Shown here: positions 32,501 through 47,339 of the stretch, piece after piece | How the letters are laid out: each line of letters starts with the position of its first letter | How positions within the stretch are numbered: the stretch's first letter is position 1 | Source of the DNA: Davidsoniella eucalypti | Taxonomy: Eukaryota; Ascomycota; Sordariomycetes; Microascales; Ceratocystidaceae | Assembly: GCA_004009845.1 (NCBI GenBank) | Contig: RMBW01000055.1 | Span: forward strand, 62,001-126,000 | DNA: 64,000 nucleotides | Reading direction: 5' to 3' | The notes under the pieces: generated by a model | What the model saw: only the letters and a program-made list of their open reading frames with translations | Databases searched by the model: none | What the model was told of the DNA's origin: nothing | Program-made: the position numbers and the translations under genes

Positions 32501-35500
32501 TAATCAAAAACCCTTATCATAATTAGCATGGAGCATGGAAAACCCCAGTATAACTCCGTTTAGGAACTCTGTCTTTTCTTTCTTATCTTTTCTCTTGATT
32601 CCGACCTTGCATACTATAAAATCTTTGGGAACGCGGACTTCTCTATAATGAACAGGGCAACGAATAGTAGAAAAAAAATGATAGGTGATGTGATGCCCTC
32701 GGCCTGCTATGTGACGCTCTTTGATTCATTATTCCCGTGTCCCGATTCCCATCGTTATGGCATGGCTTTGAAATCCCCAGGCCCTTGTCCTTATATTTGA
32801 TGTTCTAGGCATGATTTTTTAGGCATGGTTCCAGGGCGTTATCCTTTATGTTTGGTGGTTGCAACACCCTTTTGACAAGTGACAGCTGGTAAATTAAAAG
32901 CTAGCACCAGCCCAATGAATAAATATAGTGACAAACTGGTCTAAATATCCGTCCGCTATACGAAACAGCGATTGCTAACTACTTTTTTTTTTTTTGGTTG
33001 AATACCGGCTTCTATACAAAACTTGTTAGTCCTCTCTTTTTCTGACGCCATAGCCGTGCCGTCCGTTTTTTAAATCCGTCAATTATAAGCTGACAACTAA
33101 CTTGGTGCTTTGAGGAGCAATTTGACAAGGCTTGTTAAACAGCGCCCCAATCCTACTCAAAACCAACACCAACTTGTTCGGATTTTGTTTCCAAATATTA
33201 GCTTACTTCTTGTTACTTGTTGGTTTCTGTTTTCTTTGTGTGCTATCTTACTTAGTTGACGAATCATATAATAATGCAAACAAAGCTTACTAGTTAGTTT
33301 GCATATCGGAAATTTGCGGTCACTTTTTGGCTCATCACTAAGAAAAAAATATGTTGAAACAAACCAGCTATAATGACCAAAAAGGGGTATATTTTGCCTT
33401 TGTTTCTTTATTTTACTACCTTTTTCTGATTTATAATACGTCATGGGCTATTATATGGCAGTCTTTAATAGATGTGTTTTATGAATCATGGAAACAAAAA
33501 CAACCCAAAAAAATAACAGATATGAAATGTGTGGACTTTGTTTGGTTTCAATATGATATAATAATGACTATGTTGGGTGTAACATGTGGGTTTAACCCTA
33601 CCATAAAATTAGCTAACGTTTAATTTTATTTGCAGTAGAGGATTCTACATGTGAAACAAATAAACATTGATAATCCAACCTCATATATATCATTGTCTTG
33701 TATAGAATATCAAAAGAAAACTAAGCAGACTTGATGTAATTCGGCTCCGGTTAGTTTCCTTGAAGGCGAGGGACGACGGAAAAAAAAGAGCAAATTCTTA
33801 GCTGACTTCATGAAACAAACGCATCGATTCCACTTGTCACAGGGGCTCAGTAACTAGACTCTCAAAAGACCGTACTAAGACTGAAATAGAACATGCAATG
33901 ATGCTATCTGTTGATTGTGCAAATTTGAACAGCATTGTACTGGTCGACGACGGAGACATTTATGTGACTTTGGACAACCAATAAAGCCGGTTCTTGGCTC
34001 TCGTGATCTTTGTTCGTTTGTTTTCCCCTGCGTCAACGAAGACGAACTGTTTGCTTGGGGTCTAAGGCGAGTAAGGCTAGCATGCATAAGTTGCCGATCA
34101 TGTTCGACAACTGCATTTATTGTTTGGCTCTCAAGGGTGCGCAATAATACGACTTGGAATCACTACCAGTCACATATCTCTTACATATAAGCATGCGGGG
34201 GAATATTGACTGGAATGTGAAAAGGAAGGGGAACAAACCACTAGCTAATAAATCAATATTGTTTGTTGCTTGTTGTTCTTTCTTCTTTTTTTTGTGCCCC
34301 TCTTGTTTTGGGCATCGGCTCGGTTGTCTTTGATGCGACAAGTGAGAAAAAGTGGAAACTCCAAGGTCGGCGTAATCACAGTAGCTACTCGATGAACTAA
34401 CGGAACAGTTCATGCCCGACAAACGACATGCATTGCTCTACGAACCAAGCCCTTTGAAAACCTCTTGATTATCCAGCAGCATGTTGGCAAGCCGGGGATG
34501 TGATGCAGGGTGCAGTAGTACGTAGGTGAGCATCACATCACATCAAACGATGCTCATCAACGCCCGAAATGGGCGAGTTCTCAGCGTTCTTTCCCTGTAT
34601 GTATGTGTATACATACAGTCCAAGTCCCACGGTGGCAATTGCTCACTAGTGAGAGCAAAAGCGCAGAGCGCTTAGACAACAACACGCAGGCCGAAAACAT
34701 GGGAATTTTTATTATTAGTTCTATTTTTCTTTTCTTTTCTCCCAGCCTTTTTGTTTTGGTTTGATTGACAAAGGGCATCATGACAGCCTGTCTAATTCCA
34801 TCAGACAGATTTCTTCATTGTTTTTTGTTATATTTGTCAACGCCAACCGATCATTTATCGCGCACGGGGTTGGAAGCCTTGGAAAACCGGACGAGGAAGG
34901 AATATCAAGCATGTGGTTGAATATGCATTGTTCCCGTTCATGTGTGAAAAATGACGCTATGATGGCCTACATCTATAGTTATATGTGGTCTAATAACTTG
35001 TTTCTATGGTGTGTCCTGATCTTCCAGCATTGTGGCGCCGTACGCCGACATGGCTATTTTTCATTTTTTATTTCTATCCAATATGTTCGGTAGTGCTCTG
35101 TGCGTCCAATCTTTCCTTTCATCTCTGCCATATTTGCTTGGTTGATATCAGAGCATAGGGTCGCATTAGCCGGCTAGAACCAAAGAATCAGGTCGGATTA
35201 CTACCTTGAAATCGTTGGTTCTAGGCCGATATTACGTTGACGGAAACGGGAGAGCATCAACCAGAATTTGCCGTGATTCGATTTTCGATTTCGATTTCGA
35301 CATGATCTTCGCCTGTACTGCATATCATCAACCAGTGGGCATCACTTTGTGCTTTGACGGCCCTGCACTGTGTTATATATCAGATGTGCCTGTTATAGTG
35401 AAGTCAGTTAGTGCTCTAACCATGGGTTCAAGGGCACAACAGACAGTACCAAAGCGTGTAAAACCTGGCTAGCATAATAGAAGGCCGATATACTACATAT

Positions 35501-36373
35501 AGCTCGATTAAGAAGGCTTGTAGTGAACCGACTCATCACTTTGAGGCAGCGGCAAAAAAAAAAAAAAAGGCCTTGACCTTGTGTTAAGGATATTGAACGC
35601 CAGTCTGTGCTCAACTATATTATATTTTCTCTTTCTCTCCTGACTACAATACAAGCTTTGTCTTCAGCCATTTCTCGTTCTTAACAGGAACACTGCACCA
35701 TCACAGTCACTGATTATTGGCGCTATACGTTGGCCACTAGGTTATACCTTCTTCACAAGGCCTTTGTAAAGCACTAACAAACCGGCACATGGCTTAGTTT
35801 TTGTCTTTGCTTCTCGGGCCGCCGCTTTGACAGTCCAACTTGTGGAATAGGCAACCTACCACAAGCTCAGTTATCATAACATCGAACTTGTATATCTATC
35901 GACAAAGTAGACTGACTATAAAGGGGAAAACGCCATCATGTTTAAGGCAGCAAGTACGTGGTACAATATGCAAAACATGATACATGGTGGAATATAGATG
36001 TGATATCAAGCCATGGTAGTATATGACTGATAGAGATATCACTCGCAGTAGCAATAAGTAATGTGTGGTATAACAGGTGGCTTGTGGTTTTTTGGGGGCG
36101 TCGAGATTCGCGGCAGGTTGACAGACCTTGGAGCAGTACCTATATACTGGAAAAAGAGATATAGAGAGAAGGGTTTGATAAATCCCAAGAGGGGAAAACA
36201 TGTGCTGGTATATCGTCTCTTGGTTATATAGCACACACAAAAGACAAAAAAAGAGGAACATGAGGGGCTTTTCGGTGATCGTGACATTCGGCTATAAGCG
36301 TGATGAACACAAGCGGGCAAGGTGCTTATCTTCTTATCAACAGATTGGATTTGAGAAGGAGAAAAACAGAGAA

Positions 36374-36389
36374 CCCCCCCCCCCCCCCC
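36374..36389 (+). repeat. C16 homopolymer
   Basis: Sixteen consecutive C residues, the longest C run in the window. Confidence 0.95.
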
Positions 36390-36575
36390 TGAATTTGATG
36401 AGAACGAAACGATGAGGCTTCTCGTTTTCTGCTTCCCCTCTTTTAACAACATATATATCACCTATATATTGAGCTATTGTTGCGGGTTTTTGGCATTGGT
36501 GATGTCGGCGCTCACTATTCGAGACTCACTAAGATGTATTTACGCGCTCGAGCACGAAGCTGAAAAAGAAAGGCT

Positions 36576-36602
36576 GCCAGTGCAACTTGACGTTGCACTG
36601 GC
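36576..36602. other. 11-bp perfect hairpin in the gene desert
   Basis: GCCAGTGCAAC (36576-36586) and GTTGCACTGGC (36592-36602) pair fully around the 5-nt loop TTGAC. The stem is GC-balanced. No gene is adjacent. Confidence 0.9.
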
Positions 36603-39600
36603 TCATATTTTGCAATTCTTGCTTGTGTAGGGGTTTTCCTCTTATTTGGCCGTAGGTCTTAATGCCGGAAGAGAATTCCCGGAGAGAGAATCAGAGGAGA
36701 GAAGGAGATGGTTGGTCACTCCTCGTAGATTTCCCAAGAAAAGAAAAGGTTTTGATGTCTACCAGGAGTCTCGCCGTAGTCAAGACGAAGCAAGAAGCAT
36801 CGACTCTTCTTCATTTCTCTTTCTTCTTCTAGAGGAAAAAAAAAGAATAAGGAGCTTTCGAGATCGACTGATAATTGCGATTCGAAGCGCCACTTCTTCC
36901 ATATTAACATGACCCAGGAAGAAGATCACGAGCATTCTCGAATAGACCCTGTATATATGTATGTATGTATATATATATACAGGCAGTATGTAGACTTTGC
37001 CAGAGCTTGGGTTAAGTTGACTAGGCCAAGCTAGCCCTGGACTTCGAACTTGGGTTCCTAAACCTTTTCCAAGCTACTGGTAAACTAGCCAGTCAACCCG
37101 ACTAGCTAGTTTGACAAATTGTGAGTTGTAGTTGTAAGAGAAAAAAAGTAGAGAGAAAAGGGAAGCAACAGCATGGAAGAAGCAGGAAAAGACAATAAAG
37201 ATACGAAGCTTGCACCAGAAGCGAGAGAATTGTTCAGTATTTCCAACTGGTTCTATCTTCTTATTTTTTGTTCTGTATCCAGTCATAAAATCAAATCACG
37301 CATACATACACATATTCTAATCTATACTATTGTAGATGCAGGTTAGGATGTGCTGCATTTGCATGAAATGTACCAGACTTTTTTTAATTCGAGCAAGAAA
37401 CATTCAAGAGTCAAAGCGTCCAGAACCCCCGACATCCTTGTGCTTGATAGTGCTTGATAGTGCTGATTCGGCACATGATCGACGGCAGACAGACTCCAGT
37501 CCTAAAATGGACAGTTGGTTTTGTTTTTCAGGGTGTATCCCAAGATGTCACGACCGAGGCAGGCTAGCCAAGCACTCTGAATATCCCCTGGATTTCTTGT
37601 CTTGTTAGCCGGACGAAGACACCACAGCCTTGCCTGGATAATCCACAGAAAAGTTGGCCAGAAACACAGGCTAGTAGGACTACTGGGCCATCGTCCTTTG
37701 TAGAGGGAATACGGACACCAAGCTACGCCTGAAACTCGAGAGGAGATTTAGCTCTCTCGTTATTTCTTTGCCGGGATGGATATCAAGCCATAAGGACATG
37801 CTCTTATAAGGCAAACTCCACTCAATCCTGCCTTCTCCGTAGAAGCAGAGTGGAAGCATGAAGAACAGAGCTGTCCTGCTAGAATAGGGGAAGACGCGGA
37901 TGTTTCCAAGACAGGCCGGCGTCCTTTATGTCTTCTCTTTTCTTCGCATACTTTGAAGTGCCTGTCTCTTTTAAAAGCCCGGATAGGCTTGTTCGGAACA
38001 AATTTATGCGGAAGAAAATAAAATAAAACCAAAGGCCAAACTATCTAGTCGTTGTGGATGAATGCTCCACCAAGAACACGACTGGGTCTGAGAGTTCTCT
38101 ATGCTGTTCTTTTCTATTGGTAGCTATTTCTGGGAGGCGGAGATGACAACCTTTCCATTGGGTCAGTAGTGTCATCTGCAGGAAAGAAGATATGGACTAT
38201 GGGGGGTGTGAGGCTATCGTGAGCTCGGGGATCACTATAAGAATACAATATACTTATGTATATCTGAAAAGAGAAGGGCTGGGCTGATCACGGCTCCTCG
38301 AAGCCCTGTCCCGCGGTCAGGATCCGGCCTTGTCAGACCAGTTACATTACAGATATACAGAGTACATACGATGGTTACAGTTACGAATGCAGAGATTTCT
38401 TGCGGCTGTCTGAGTGAGATACGTACAGATAGTAATAGACTGTTAGACTAAAGAAATGGGCACGTTTTTGTCGTGGCGATCTCTATCTACTGGTGGTGCT
38501 ACCAGAAACAGATCACAGAAGAGGACTCGACAGTGACAGGCTTGAAGATGGATATATAGTACGGTGTATATTGCTTGCATAAGCCACTAGGGAGCAGGAG
38601 ATTTTGGAAGAATGATATGCACAATCCCGTCGTAAAAGAAACGGCACAATGAGAGTGTAAAAACCAGCAGAACCTGTTTTTAGGGTCTGTTTTGGTTAGG
38701 GTGTAATCAAGGAAATCGACGAGAAGCTCGAGAGGATTCATAAAGCCAAAATCAAGTAGCTCATGTTTTGCTCATATGCACTATGCAGATTTTGTTCATC
38801 TGTTGTTTGTGCACGGATTATTGAGAGTTTATATCGTCTCTATTGTAGCTCAGTTGTCAAATTCAAAGTGACGACACCTTTTGTTTCTTCCTTACATCGT
38901 GGCCAAGTAGCTACTGATATTATAAATACTTAGTATGACGCATAAAGTAGTTGTAAGTGCTCAGAAATAGTTGTAATAATAAAGATATGCAGCTGTGGCG
39001 TATGCAAGTTGTTATATTCATCTATCTATAGTGCTCTTATGCCCTTAAGTTTCTCGCCTAATACACTGAAGGATCTAGACAGGAAATTTACATTTATGTG
39101 GCTTGCATATTTCCCGTAGAAATCAACACGGCCTTTGTGAATCTCCGCCCAGACTTGAGCTGTAAAACCAAAATTACCGGACGAAACAATTACCGCAGTT
39201 CATTGTCGCCGTTACAGAGACGTCGTTGATGTATCGTCACCAGCCATGTCGAGTTTGGCCAGCAAAAGTTGGTGACACTTGGTTTCTTCTGGTGTCTGGT
39301 TCAACCAATTCCGTTGATAGGCTTTATCTCACATAGAAATAACCATATGATGTGACCAAACTTAGAAGAGACGTGGTGGATCTGATTCGACAAACCCCAA
39401 ACTGACAGCAATATTGCATACAGATATAGCAGGCCTAACTTGGCTATACATGTGAGATATATATGTCGACCAGCCCTCGTCCTTGTTATATTGAAGCATC
39501 CAAAGCCCTAGTCGCGAACCCTTGGTCCTTGGACAGGCACCTTGTGTACTGTTCTAACTACAGCTAAATATGATGGCTTTCCTTGGGCCTTGCCTTGTCT

Positions 39601-42600
39601 CGATCGGCGAACCGATGTAAGTATACCAGTTCCAGTTTCTACTAATTCTCAAATTGTTATAGATAGGGCATTCCTAGTCTTGGGTTTTTGAGCTGGCACA
39701 GTATTAAGGCTTCTTCTGGTATGCTTTTGATGCCTAAGCTAGAGCTAAAATAAAATAAAAATAAAAATAAAAAAAAAGACACAACTCAGGGAACTCAACT
39801 GAAACCAACCCAGAATCTATTCCTACAGCTCTTCTCTGCTTCTAGCCCAGTGCTAAAAAAGCAGCAAGATGATGAATCCCAAGGGCATATACTTATAGGC
39901 CGACTAGGAACAAAAGCCCTCTCTTTTCGCCTACCAAAAAAGGAGCGTTGGCCTCGAGGATCCTTTGGTTGGTTTCTGATTTGCTTCCAAGTCTTGTCGA
40001 GGAACGACCTAGCCAAGCTATTGTGTCCTAGGCTAAGCCTGCTTTGACATATCATGTGCAGGGCTACGGGAAAGTGATTGTTCTTTGAATGGCAAGTGAT
40101 CGACAACTTAATAAACAACATAGCCGGATTTTCAGAGCCAGATTATAGGCCAATACGCTCAGGGGTTCTGTGTTTCGGTTGCTTCTCTTTCGATTGGCCT
40201 ATTACTTTCATGCTCCAACTACGGTATTCTCGTATTGCTTGTTGATATTGGTTTTACTTACATTGACTACATACAAGATATAAGACAGACTACTTCACCA
40301 AAAAAGATGCATAGGATTAACGGTAGTCTTGATATATAACACGGACTCTTAGTTTTTGCCCTAAAGCTGCCGGCTTTATCGCCTATATAACGCACAGTCA
40401 CGACCGTGTTAAGTCGTCAATATAACTATCACTCCCCTTTCCGTCTTTTTCCCTCCTTTTCTTCACTTAATACCTCTTGGGAAGATAGATTTCGGAATAT
40501 TTATATTGTCTCTGTATTTCTCTTCCCGCTAGTTTTATATTCTCCAGAGGATCTGAGCGTTTGTGAGCTAACTAGACTAATATACAACTGTATCTGTATA
40601 TCCAGAACTGGGTTACGCACTATGAATAATATCACAAGGCGCCCAAAATCACAAGAATAAAAAACACTCCGAGCAAGCCTTCACCATTCCGGATGGTGTT
40701 ATTTCGGTATTTCCTACGCCTCGCGATTAACTAGTAGAAAAAGAATTCGGATCCCCCCTTTAAGCTATGGTTTTCATAAAACTCAACATCAGTTGCGGTT
40801 TTGCAGTAAATAAATCAAAAGGAGCTGGTGAACTTCTCTTGAAAACGCCACAGCTATGCTCGGCTGTTTTGGGACTACTTCCCCGGTAGAATTATATCGT
40901 ACTAATCACACAGGAGAGAAGTCTAATTGTAGTTGTGCATCGCATTACCGATAAAGAGTATGCCTCGAGAAGGTTTAACGCAAAGACCACTAGTGCCCGT
41001 CCATCTAATTGTATTCAGCCCAACGATAATTACATACAAAGACGGGCCATTCGTGTAGTACGTGGCATACAGTCTACGCCATATATCGAGTGGGACACCA
41101 AGATAAGGCCAATGAACAATAGAGCACCAGCGTTCTTTTGGTTTGATAAAGGGGAGATCATGTGTAACTTGACGACTAACTATTCAATCTATATGCGGCA
41201 CGACCTGCCCAAACGTGAAAGCATGTCTGTAAATACGTACAAGCAACGCCCGAAGATCGGTCATAGATATAGGGCATCTGTTATCAAGATTGCTGAGTTG
41301 TTTAGCCGCTGGGATCTTGCTCGTCAGACGGCTTTCGATTTATAAGAGGAAATATGGCGGCATGGCTTGTATGTTTTTTATGCTGGTGATGTCAGAACTG
41401 ATTCCATTTTGACTTGTTTTTTGAAACGGATCGTCACATGCAAGCCAAGTTAGGAAGACGAGCTTTGTTTGTCACATTCCTATGAAGGTAGAGCCCTTTT
41501 TTTTTTTTTTTTGGTTTACTACACAAAGATAGTAGAGTTTATTAGGCGCTGGGATTTCCAATGTCCGAGATTTTCAATATTAGATTTTTTCCCTTTTGGT
41601 TCCCTGTGAAAATCAAGAGTCTGTCTGGCATTCTTCCTTTCAGGGCAGCCCAAGCAACGTCATGGCCAACAGAAAGAAGTGACAAACAAACACAGATTGG
41701 CTATGATCTGGCTTGTCGAGAGATAAACATGTGATTGATTATGTAAGGAAATAAAACATGTCCTCTTGCGCAATCTTGTTCTTCCCTTGCTTTGTGGTCA
41801 AACAATCATACAAGTAGTACTCGCCGACAATAGTTTTATATATCACATATACACTTATTACACATGTTATAGGCCATCTCTAGTAACTATGAGATCCGCC
41901 AGCACAAACCGTGCTTGTTCCTCCATCACCATCACATGCGTATCTCAGTTCCTCGCTGCAGTGGTCTTTTATTACTTCCCTTCTTGTCAGACGCAGAAGA
42001 GCAATCATGTCTGTATTTGGTCTATTGTGTGCTTTACGCGCGTTTGAGGTGTCCAAAAACAACTCAGTAACGAAGCTGATACGACCTTTGACGGACCCTC
42101 CAGGATTTCCCGCTGTCCGAAGCGTCCCTGTTGACGAGCTTGACGCTTATATGAATAGAAGAGATGGATGTTCGAGGTGCTATAGACAAGGAAAGCATAA
42201 ACCACGTTCTCAAGGTCACATCTAACGGCCGAGAAGAACAGAGCAGGACACTTTCTCTCCTCTGAGATACACACAACTATGCACTGCCTAGCACATGCTA
42301 AACGGCCTTGGGTATATACCCCCTAGCGGCTCGTCTTAGCCGGGCAAAAAGATAAAGCAGCTAACATGTTTTTCTGTCACGATTGTGATTGATAAGTGTG
42401 GGATCTGTTGCAAACTTACAGGCAACATCTTATTCTCGTAAACGAGCTGAATCAGCTCTCGATGTAACAGCAGCATCGAGGGTTAGGATATAGGGTTACA
42501 TTATCCTATGTGGTTAACCCTAAGTGTCCATCCTACATACTTGTAGTTTATAGATGTTAAAGTTTCAACATATCCGATTTGAATACTGGTTTTTGGCGTT

Positions 42601-45600
42601 GTCGCTGTGACGATTTAGAATTACGAGGGTTTGTGTACCAAGGGATACCGTCATTAGGGATAACCCAGCCCTTGGTAGCCAAACCAAGCAAAGGGAAAAG
42701 TAGCCTATATTCACGCTACGATGGAGACTCCGATGCTGCTATCTTCTCGCCTGAGTAGCTACTGGAGATCTAAGTCTTATGAGAACCTGCATCTTGGCTC
42801 AATAATGTGTATATATTGCTTTTGTGTCACGGACAAGCTAACTGTTTGAAGGTGTGATTTATATGAAAACTAGTGGCGAAGTGTTTTTGGCATGATGTAG
42901 AAAAAGAAAAAAATATATATAGACGACAATCGGTTAAAGCACATCATGGTGATTCCTGATGTCACCGGAGAAGAAGAAAGGCGTACTAAATAAACGGGAA
43001 AACCTCTGCCAAAGGGACGAATCAAAGCTTACAATTAGACATGTGCTAGCTCATCGGTTCCCCTTTAAGAGACTCCCTGTTGAACCGCAGTGGACTGGTT
43101 GTTTCAGAGAAGTAAGAACAAAACAGTAAGAAACAGAGAGTCAGAACGAAGAAAAAGAAACGAAACCAAGATAGCTGCTCCGAAAAGCTCCCTTGCATCG
43201 TCATATCCAGGCTAAGATGGAGAACTACACGCTTACCATGCGTGATTTCCCTGCCGATTTGTGGTCAACCTCCCTTGGAAAGGATCACGGTTGTCTCGGC
43301 TGGCTAACAACCAGACTGCTAGTATACTCTATAGAGATAGATACAACAGGTCTCTATAGATACATCGAAGCCCGACGTTTGTTAGTTGTCAAGGGATATC
43401 TTGGTGGCTCTGGCAAAAGCAAGCACCCGAGACACACGCGGTTGATGGATGTGGTAAGCGGAGCTTTTCTTGGGGCGCCCTACATGTATAGCACAAGCGT
43501 GGCTAAAAAGCCTTGTTAGTCTTGCTATAGTTATACTATTACACATATGTTTGTTTATCATGTCCAGTCTTGGGGGTGGAATCAGGTGAGGGGAAGGCAG
43601 CTGAACAGCCCACAGGACATGATATCTATGCAGGTAGATTACAAATACAACTCACATGTATGAACATCGAGATCACAAGCGTGAACCGGAACCGCAAACG
43701 GAGTGGTTTTGTCGCCCAGAATGACGAGAAACTTCCGTTTCAACTCTGGCAACGCCCTGAAGCGAATACTTTTCTTCTTCGTGATTCTTCTTCTTTCCCC
43801 CTTGGACACAATATGACCTCTTGCGTTTAACATTTAATTACATCTACTTCTTGGTTACAACAGACAGAAAAACACGTTGGCGTTGTCCTTCAAGATGTCG
43901 ATCTACTGTTTGCTCCTTCAAAGCCACAGGCACTTTAGGATGAAATGCACTGACTTGCTGTTTAAAGTTGCAGAAGCTGAGGTTCTATTGTTGATGGATT
44001 TTAGTTCGAACAATAGCTCTAGGACACAATGTCAAAAGCCATAAAGTGCTTTAGCGACCAACTTATGAAAAACAACCGCTCAGACGTCTTGTAGCCAACT
44101 TTTCTTCCCGGCTTTGTTCGAATAGAGCTTAGTCAACGCAACCCTACCGGCACTAGCCTATACTTGGCTAAGAACCTTGGGGTTAAAGTGCCGTAGCATC
44201 AACTGAAGCTACTGGGGTTCTTTGGGTTGTTTAGCGGAAGAGGAATCTTATGGCCAAGAACAAGAACAAGTACAAAAAAAAAAAAAACTCCTTGTCCCAA
44301 GTTCATCATGCTAAGAGAAGACAAAGAAAGAGACGAGAAGGAGGACCCAAAACTGCCTATAGAAATAGGCAAGTTGGCGATCACGACCTTTTGAGCAGCA
44401 GAACTAAAGCCGCTCGGACTGGATGATTCACATACTCAAAAGGTAGTGAAGAGAAAGGCAACTTCAGAGTAAGGCAAAAGAGGCGTTTGGTCTAATCTCT
44501 GCCATGACCTTGCGTCAAGGAGACTAACTAATTATAGGAGGCTAGCTAGATAAGATCAACTGGACTTTGAAGCAATTGTCAACGGACGCGTCTTGTTTAT
44601 CGCCACGAGTCCATGTGGCGTCAGAACCAACAGCCTACCAGTAAACAGCACTAATACATTGTTAGTTAAACAGTACATGTTGGCAAGCCAAGGAAGTAAA
44701 AGAAAGCCGCCTACATGTATAGAAGCGTAATAAGATGGTAGGTTAACATGTAGAGACCTACTGGTATACAACATCTACATATTGTATGTGGAGGTTAGAG
44801 AGGATTACTTCTCTTGCTTTTGTTGGATAGGCAAGATGCATAAAATCCCGCCACTCTACATGTATCATTCCTTGGTACTTGTTTCCTTCTTTTATTGCAG
44901 TGCCATGTTCTCCCAGGCCTGTGATCACGGTGCCTTCGCATGCCACAATCTTTTCTTTTTATCAGTTCCGTTACATGGCTGGACCACGGGATCACAGACT
45001 CATGCAAGTGCTTTAAACGAAACAACGTCAATTATCCACAATAAGTATACATGTACATTAACCTATGCTGTTCAATACTGCTCAATAAGGCTTATAGTCA
45101 GCTGGAAGTCCGTGGGTTGTATTCCTTGAACATCTATTGTGATATCTTGTATGTGGTAATTTGTGCTTATACCTTGAATCACAGCAGTCACCTTTAACCT
45201 CGGGCCCTAATTTCCCCTGCTCACTACATGTTTATAGAGTCCTGATACTGATACTCTTGCAAGCTTGAATAGCCCCCTGCACAATATGTAGTTTTCTCTT
45301 CTGCTCTCAAGACGTTCCCATTGAACCGGATCCGGGCTCCTATCAATGCTGATCATGAGGTGCCCTGTGGGATTTCTCCATACTTCTCATCTTCACCAGG
45401 CTTGCATTCTTCTTCGTATTGTCCGGCTTGGTAGTAAGATTATAATACGACAAAGTCGATTGTTCAACCCGTATACGGACAGTCGCCGGAGCCGCTTAAG
45501 TCAGTGCGTTTCTTTCGTAGCTGTATATAGCTATATCCCGTTTAAGTGAATGAAAAAAAGGGACGCTTATGGGCAATACAAGAGAGAAGAGTTCCGGTTT

Positions 45601-47314
45601 CAGCATCCAATCATGGTGCGGAAGAGGGTTAGTCTAGACCCAGAAGCTGGGAGAGAAGAGAGTTCTTCTTGGTCTAAATTATATAGTCTATCACGAACGC
45701 CTATGGCCCATAGACAGGGTAAACTATAGTTTAAATTAGACAAGGGATTGCTTCTGAGGCCTACGTTTGTCAGTCTAATCACAGAACGAAGATGAAAGAT
45801 ATCACTTATTTGCTCTCTAGCGGCATATTCTACGTACGTGTCTATATACGCAGAACTCTCCAGAAGGGAGGAAGAGACTTTGCATGCAAGAGTAATAATC
45901 TTGACGCTTTATGAAGCTTTCTTTCTGCGTAGGCTTTGTCTTGTAGATTCCAATTCGTGTGTTGACTTGACTTCTTCGACTTGTCTACAGTCCAGGCCTT
46001 CACTTTTACTAAGCCGTATCAAAATAGCTCGTTATAACGTTGGGATAAGGAGCAATCCTTGGCACAAGCGGCTGAATATTGTTTCACTGTCTCTTTGCCC
46101 TTGAAGGGAAAAAAGTCATGCTGAAAAGAGCACCGTCTTGTTACTCTGGTTGCTTAGTCTGGGGAGCTACAGTGGCAGGAAGCAAGTTACAAGGGAGGGG
46201 GCGAGATAGATATATCGTGAGTTTGCTGCAACCTGAGCTAACTAGTGCCATTCTTGACTTGAGAGATATGGTTTCGGCTCTACACGATGTCTTGGTGGCT
46301 GCGTGGGATATCGGAAGTGACATGGACTGAGATATCGTGGCAGCCTGCGCTGAGGGAGCGAAGTCCAAAAGTAGTAAGCGAGGTTGACTTCTACGCTCTA
46401 GTACCTGGGGGGAATTCTAAGAGCAGTGCTTTCTTTGTCTCTCTAGGGTCTTGGGATATCAAGCCACTGGAGAACTACTGCCACAGTGGAAAATCAAGAC
46501 TTTGAACTCTTTCGCATCAAGTCTCCTGACTGACCCTCGCTTCTTGCGTTGGCTATGGGAACAACGCCTCTTCAACAGGATGATCGACAATACACTCTAA
46601 TACAGGCTCTAGAACGCGATCTTCACATCTTAAGATTGACTGTGGATGGCTATCAGAGAACGAAAAGAAAAGAACAAAAAATAAAGCCGATGGGGGATCT
46701 GGCGAGTTGCGTTCGTACACTTTATTTTTCTTTCCTGGGTTAGAAGAACGAAAAAAATACAGCCTGACGACGATCGTGATGGTTCCGGGCTTGTTTCCTC
46801 TTGAAAACGAGAAAAAGAAAAGAAAACATGTGTAAATTAATGTTCCAGAAGCCTTCTTCCTCAATCTAAACGCGCCACTGTTAGGAATCCCATCACATTC
46901 TTCATTTTAATCACAGCCAACGAGAACGACACTTTCCGACTTTGTTGGGATCAAGCGCATCAATCCTGGTTTATGCCTCCGAGGTCCCTTTTCTGACTCT
47001 GACAATCACATCGTAGTGTCATCACAGCACCTAGTACTGTATATCTTCACCAACTCGACACACCCTGTGATTGTAGTTTACCAGGCCAAGGAATATCTCG
47101 TAGTTAGCGTTAGCTAGGAGGGTCGAGAGAACGGTAGAAACCGGGCTACAAGTACTTTTCCTTTTTTGTCTCCGATTATGGTCATCACGCCCACCGAGCA
47201 CCAGGACTTCTCGATCGGCCATGTTCATTCCATGTTGGAAACCACGAGTTGGCCGTGCTCGACAAGCAGGGCCAGCGGGGCAGTGTGTGTATGTGACGAT
47301 GTAGCCAGTAAGCT

Positions 47315-47339
47315 GGTTATCATGGACTATATGATAACC
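47315..47339. other. Stem-loop in the 3' flank of NNRD
   Basis: GGTTATCA (47315-47322) and TGATAACC (47332-47339) pair around a 9-nt loop. GTGTGTATGTG-type GT-rich segments flank both sides. The site is about 30 bp past the NNRD stop on the transcript strand, so it could sit in the 3' UTR. Confidence 0.7.

Noticed and set aside
40935..41345. 136-codon plus frame in the gene desert
   Set aside because: No domain, no splice-supported extension, irregular composition; consistent with chance in 18 kb.
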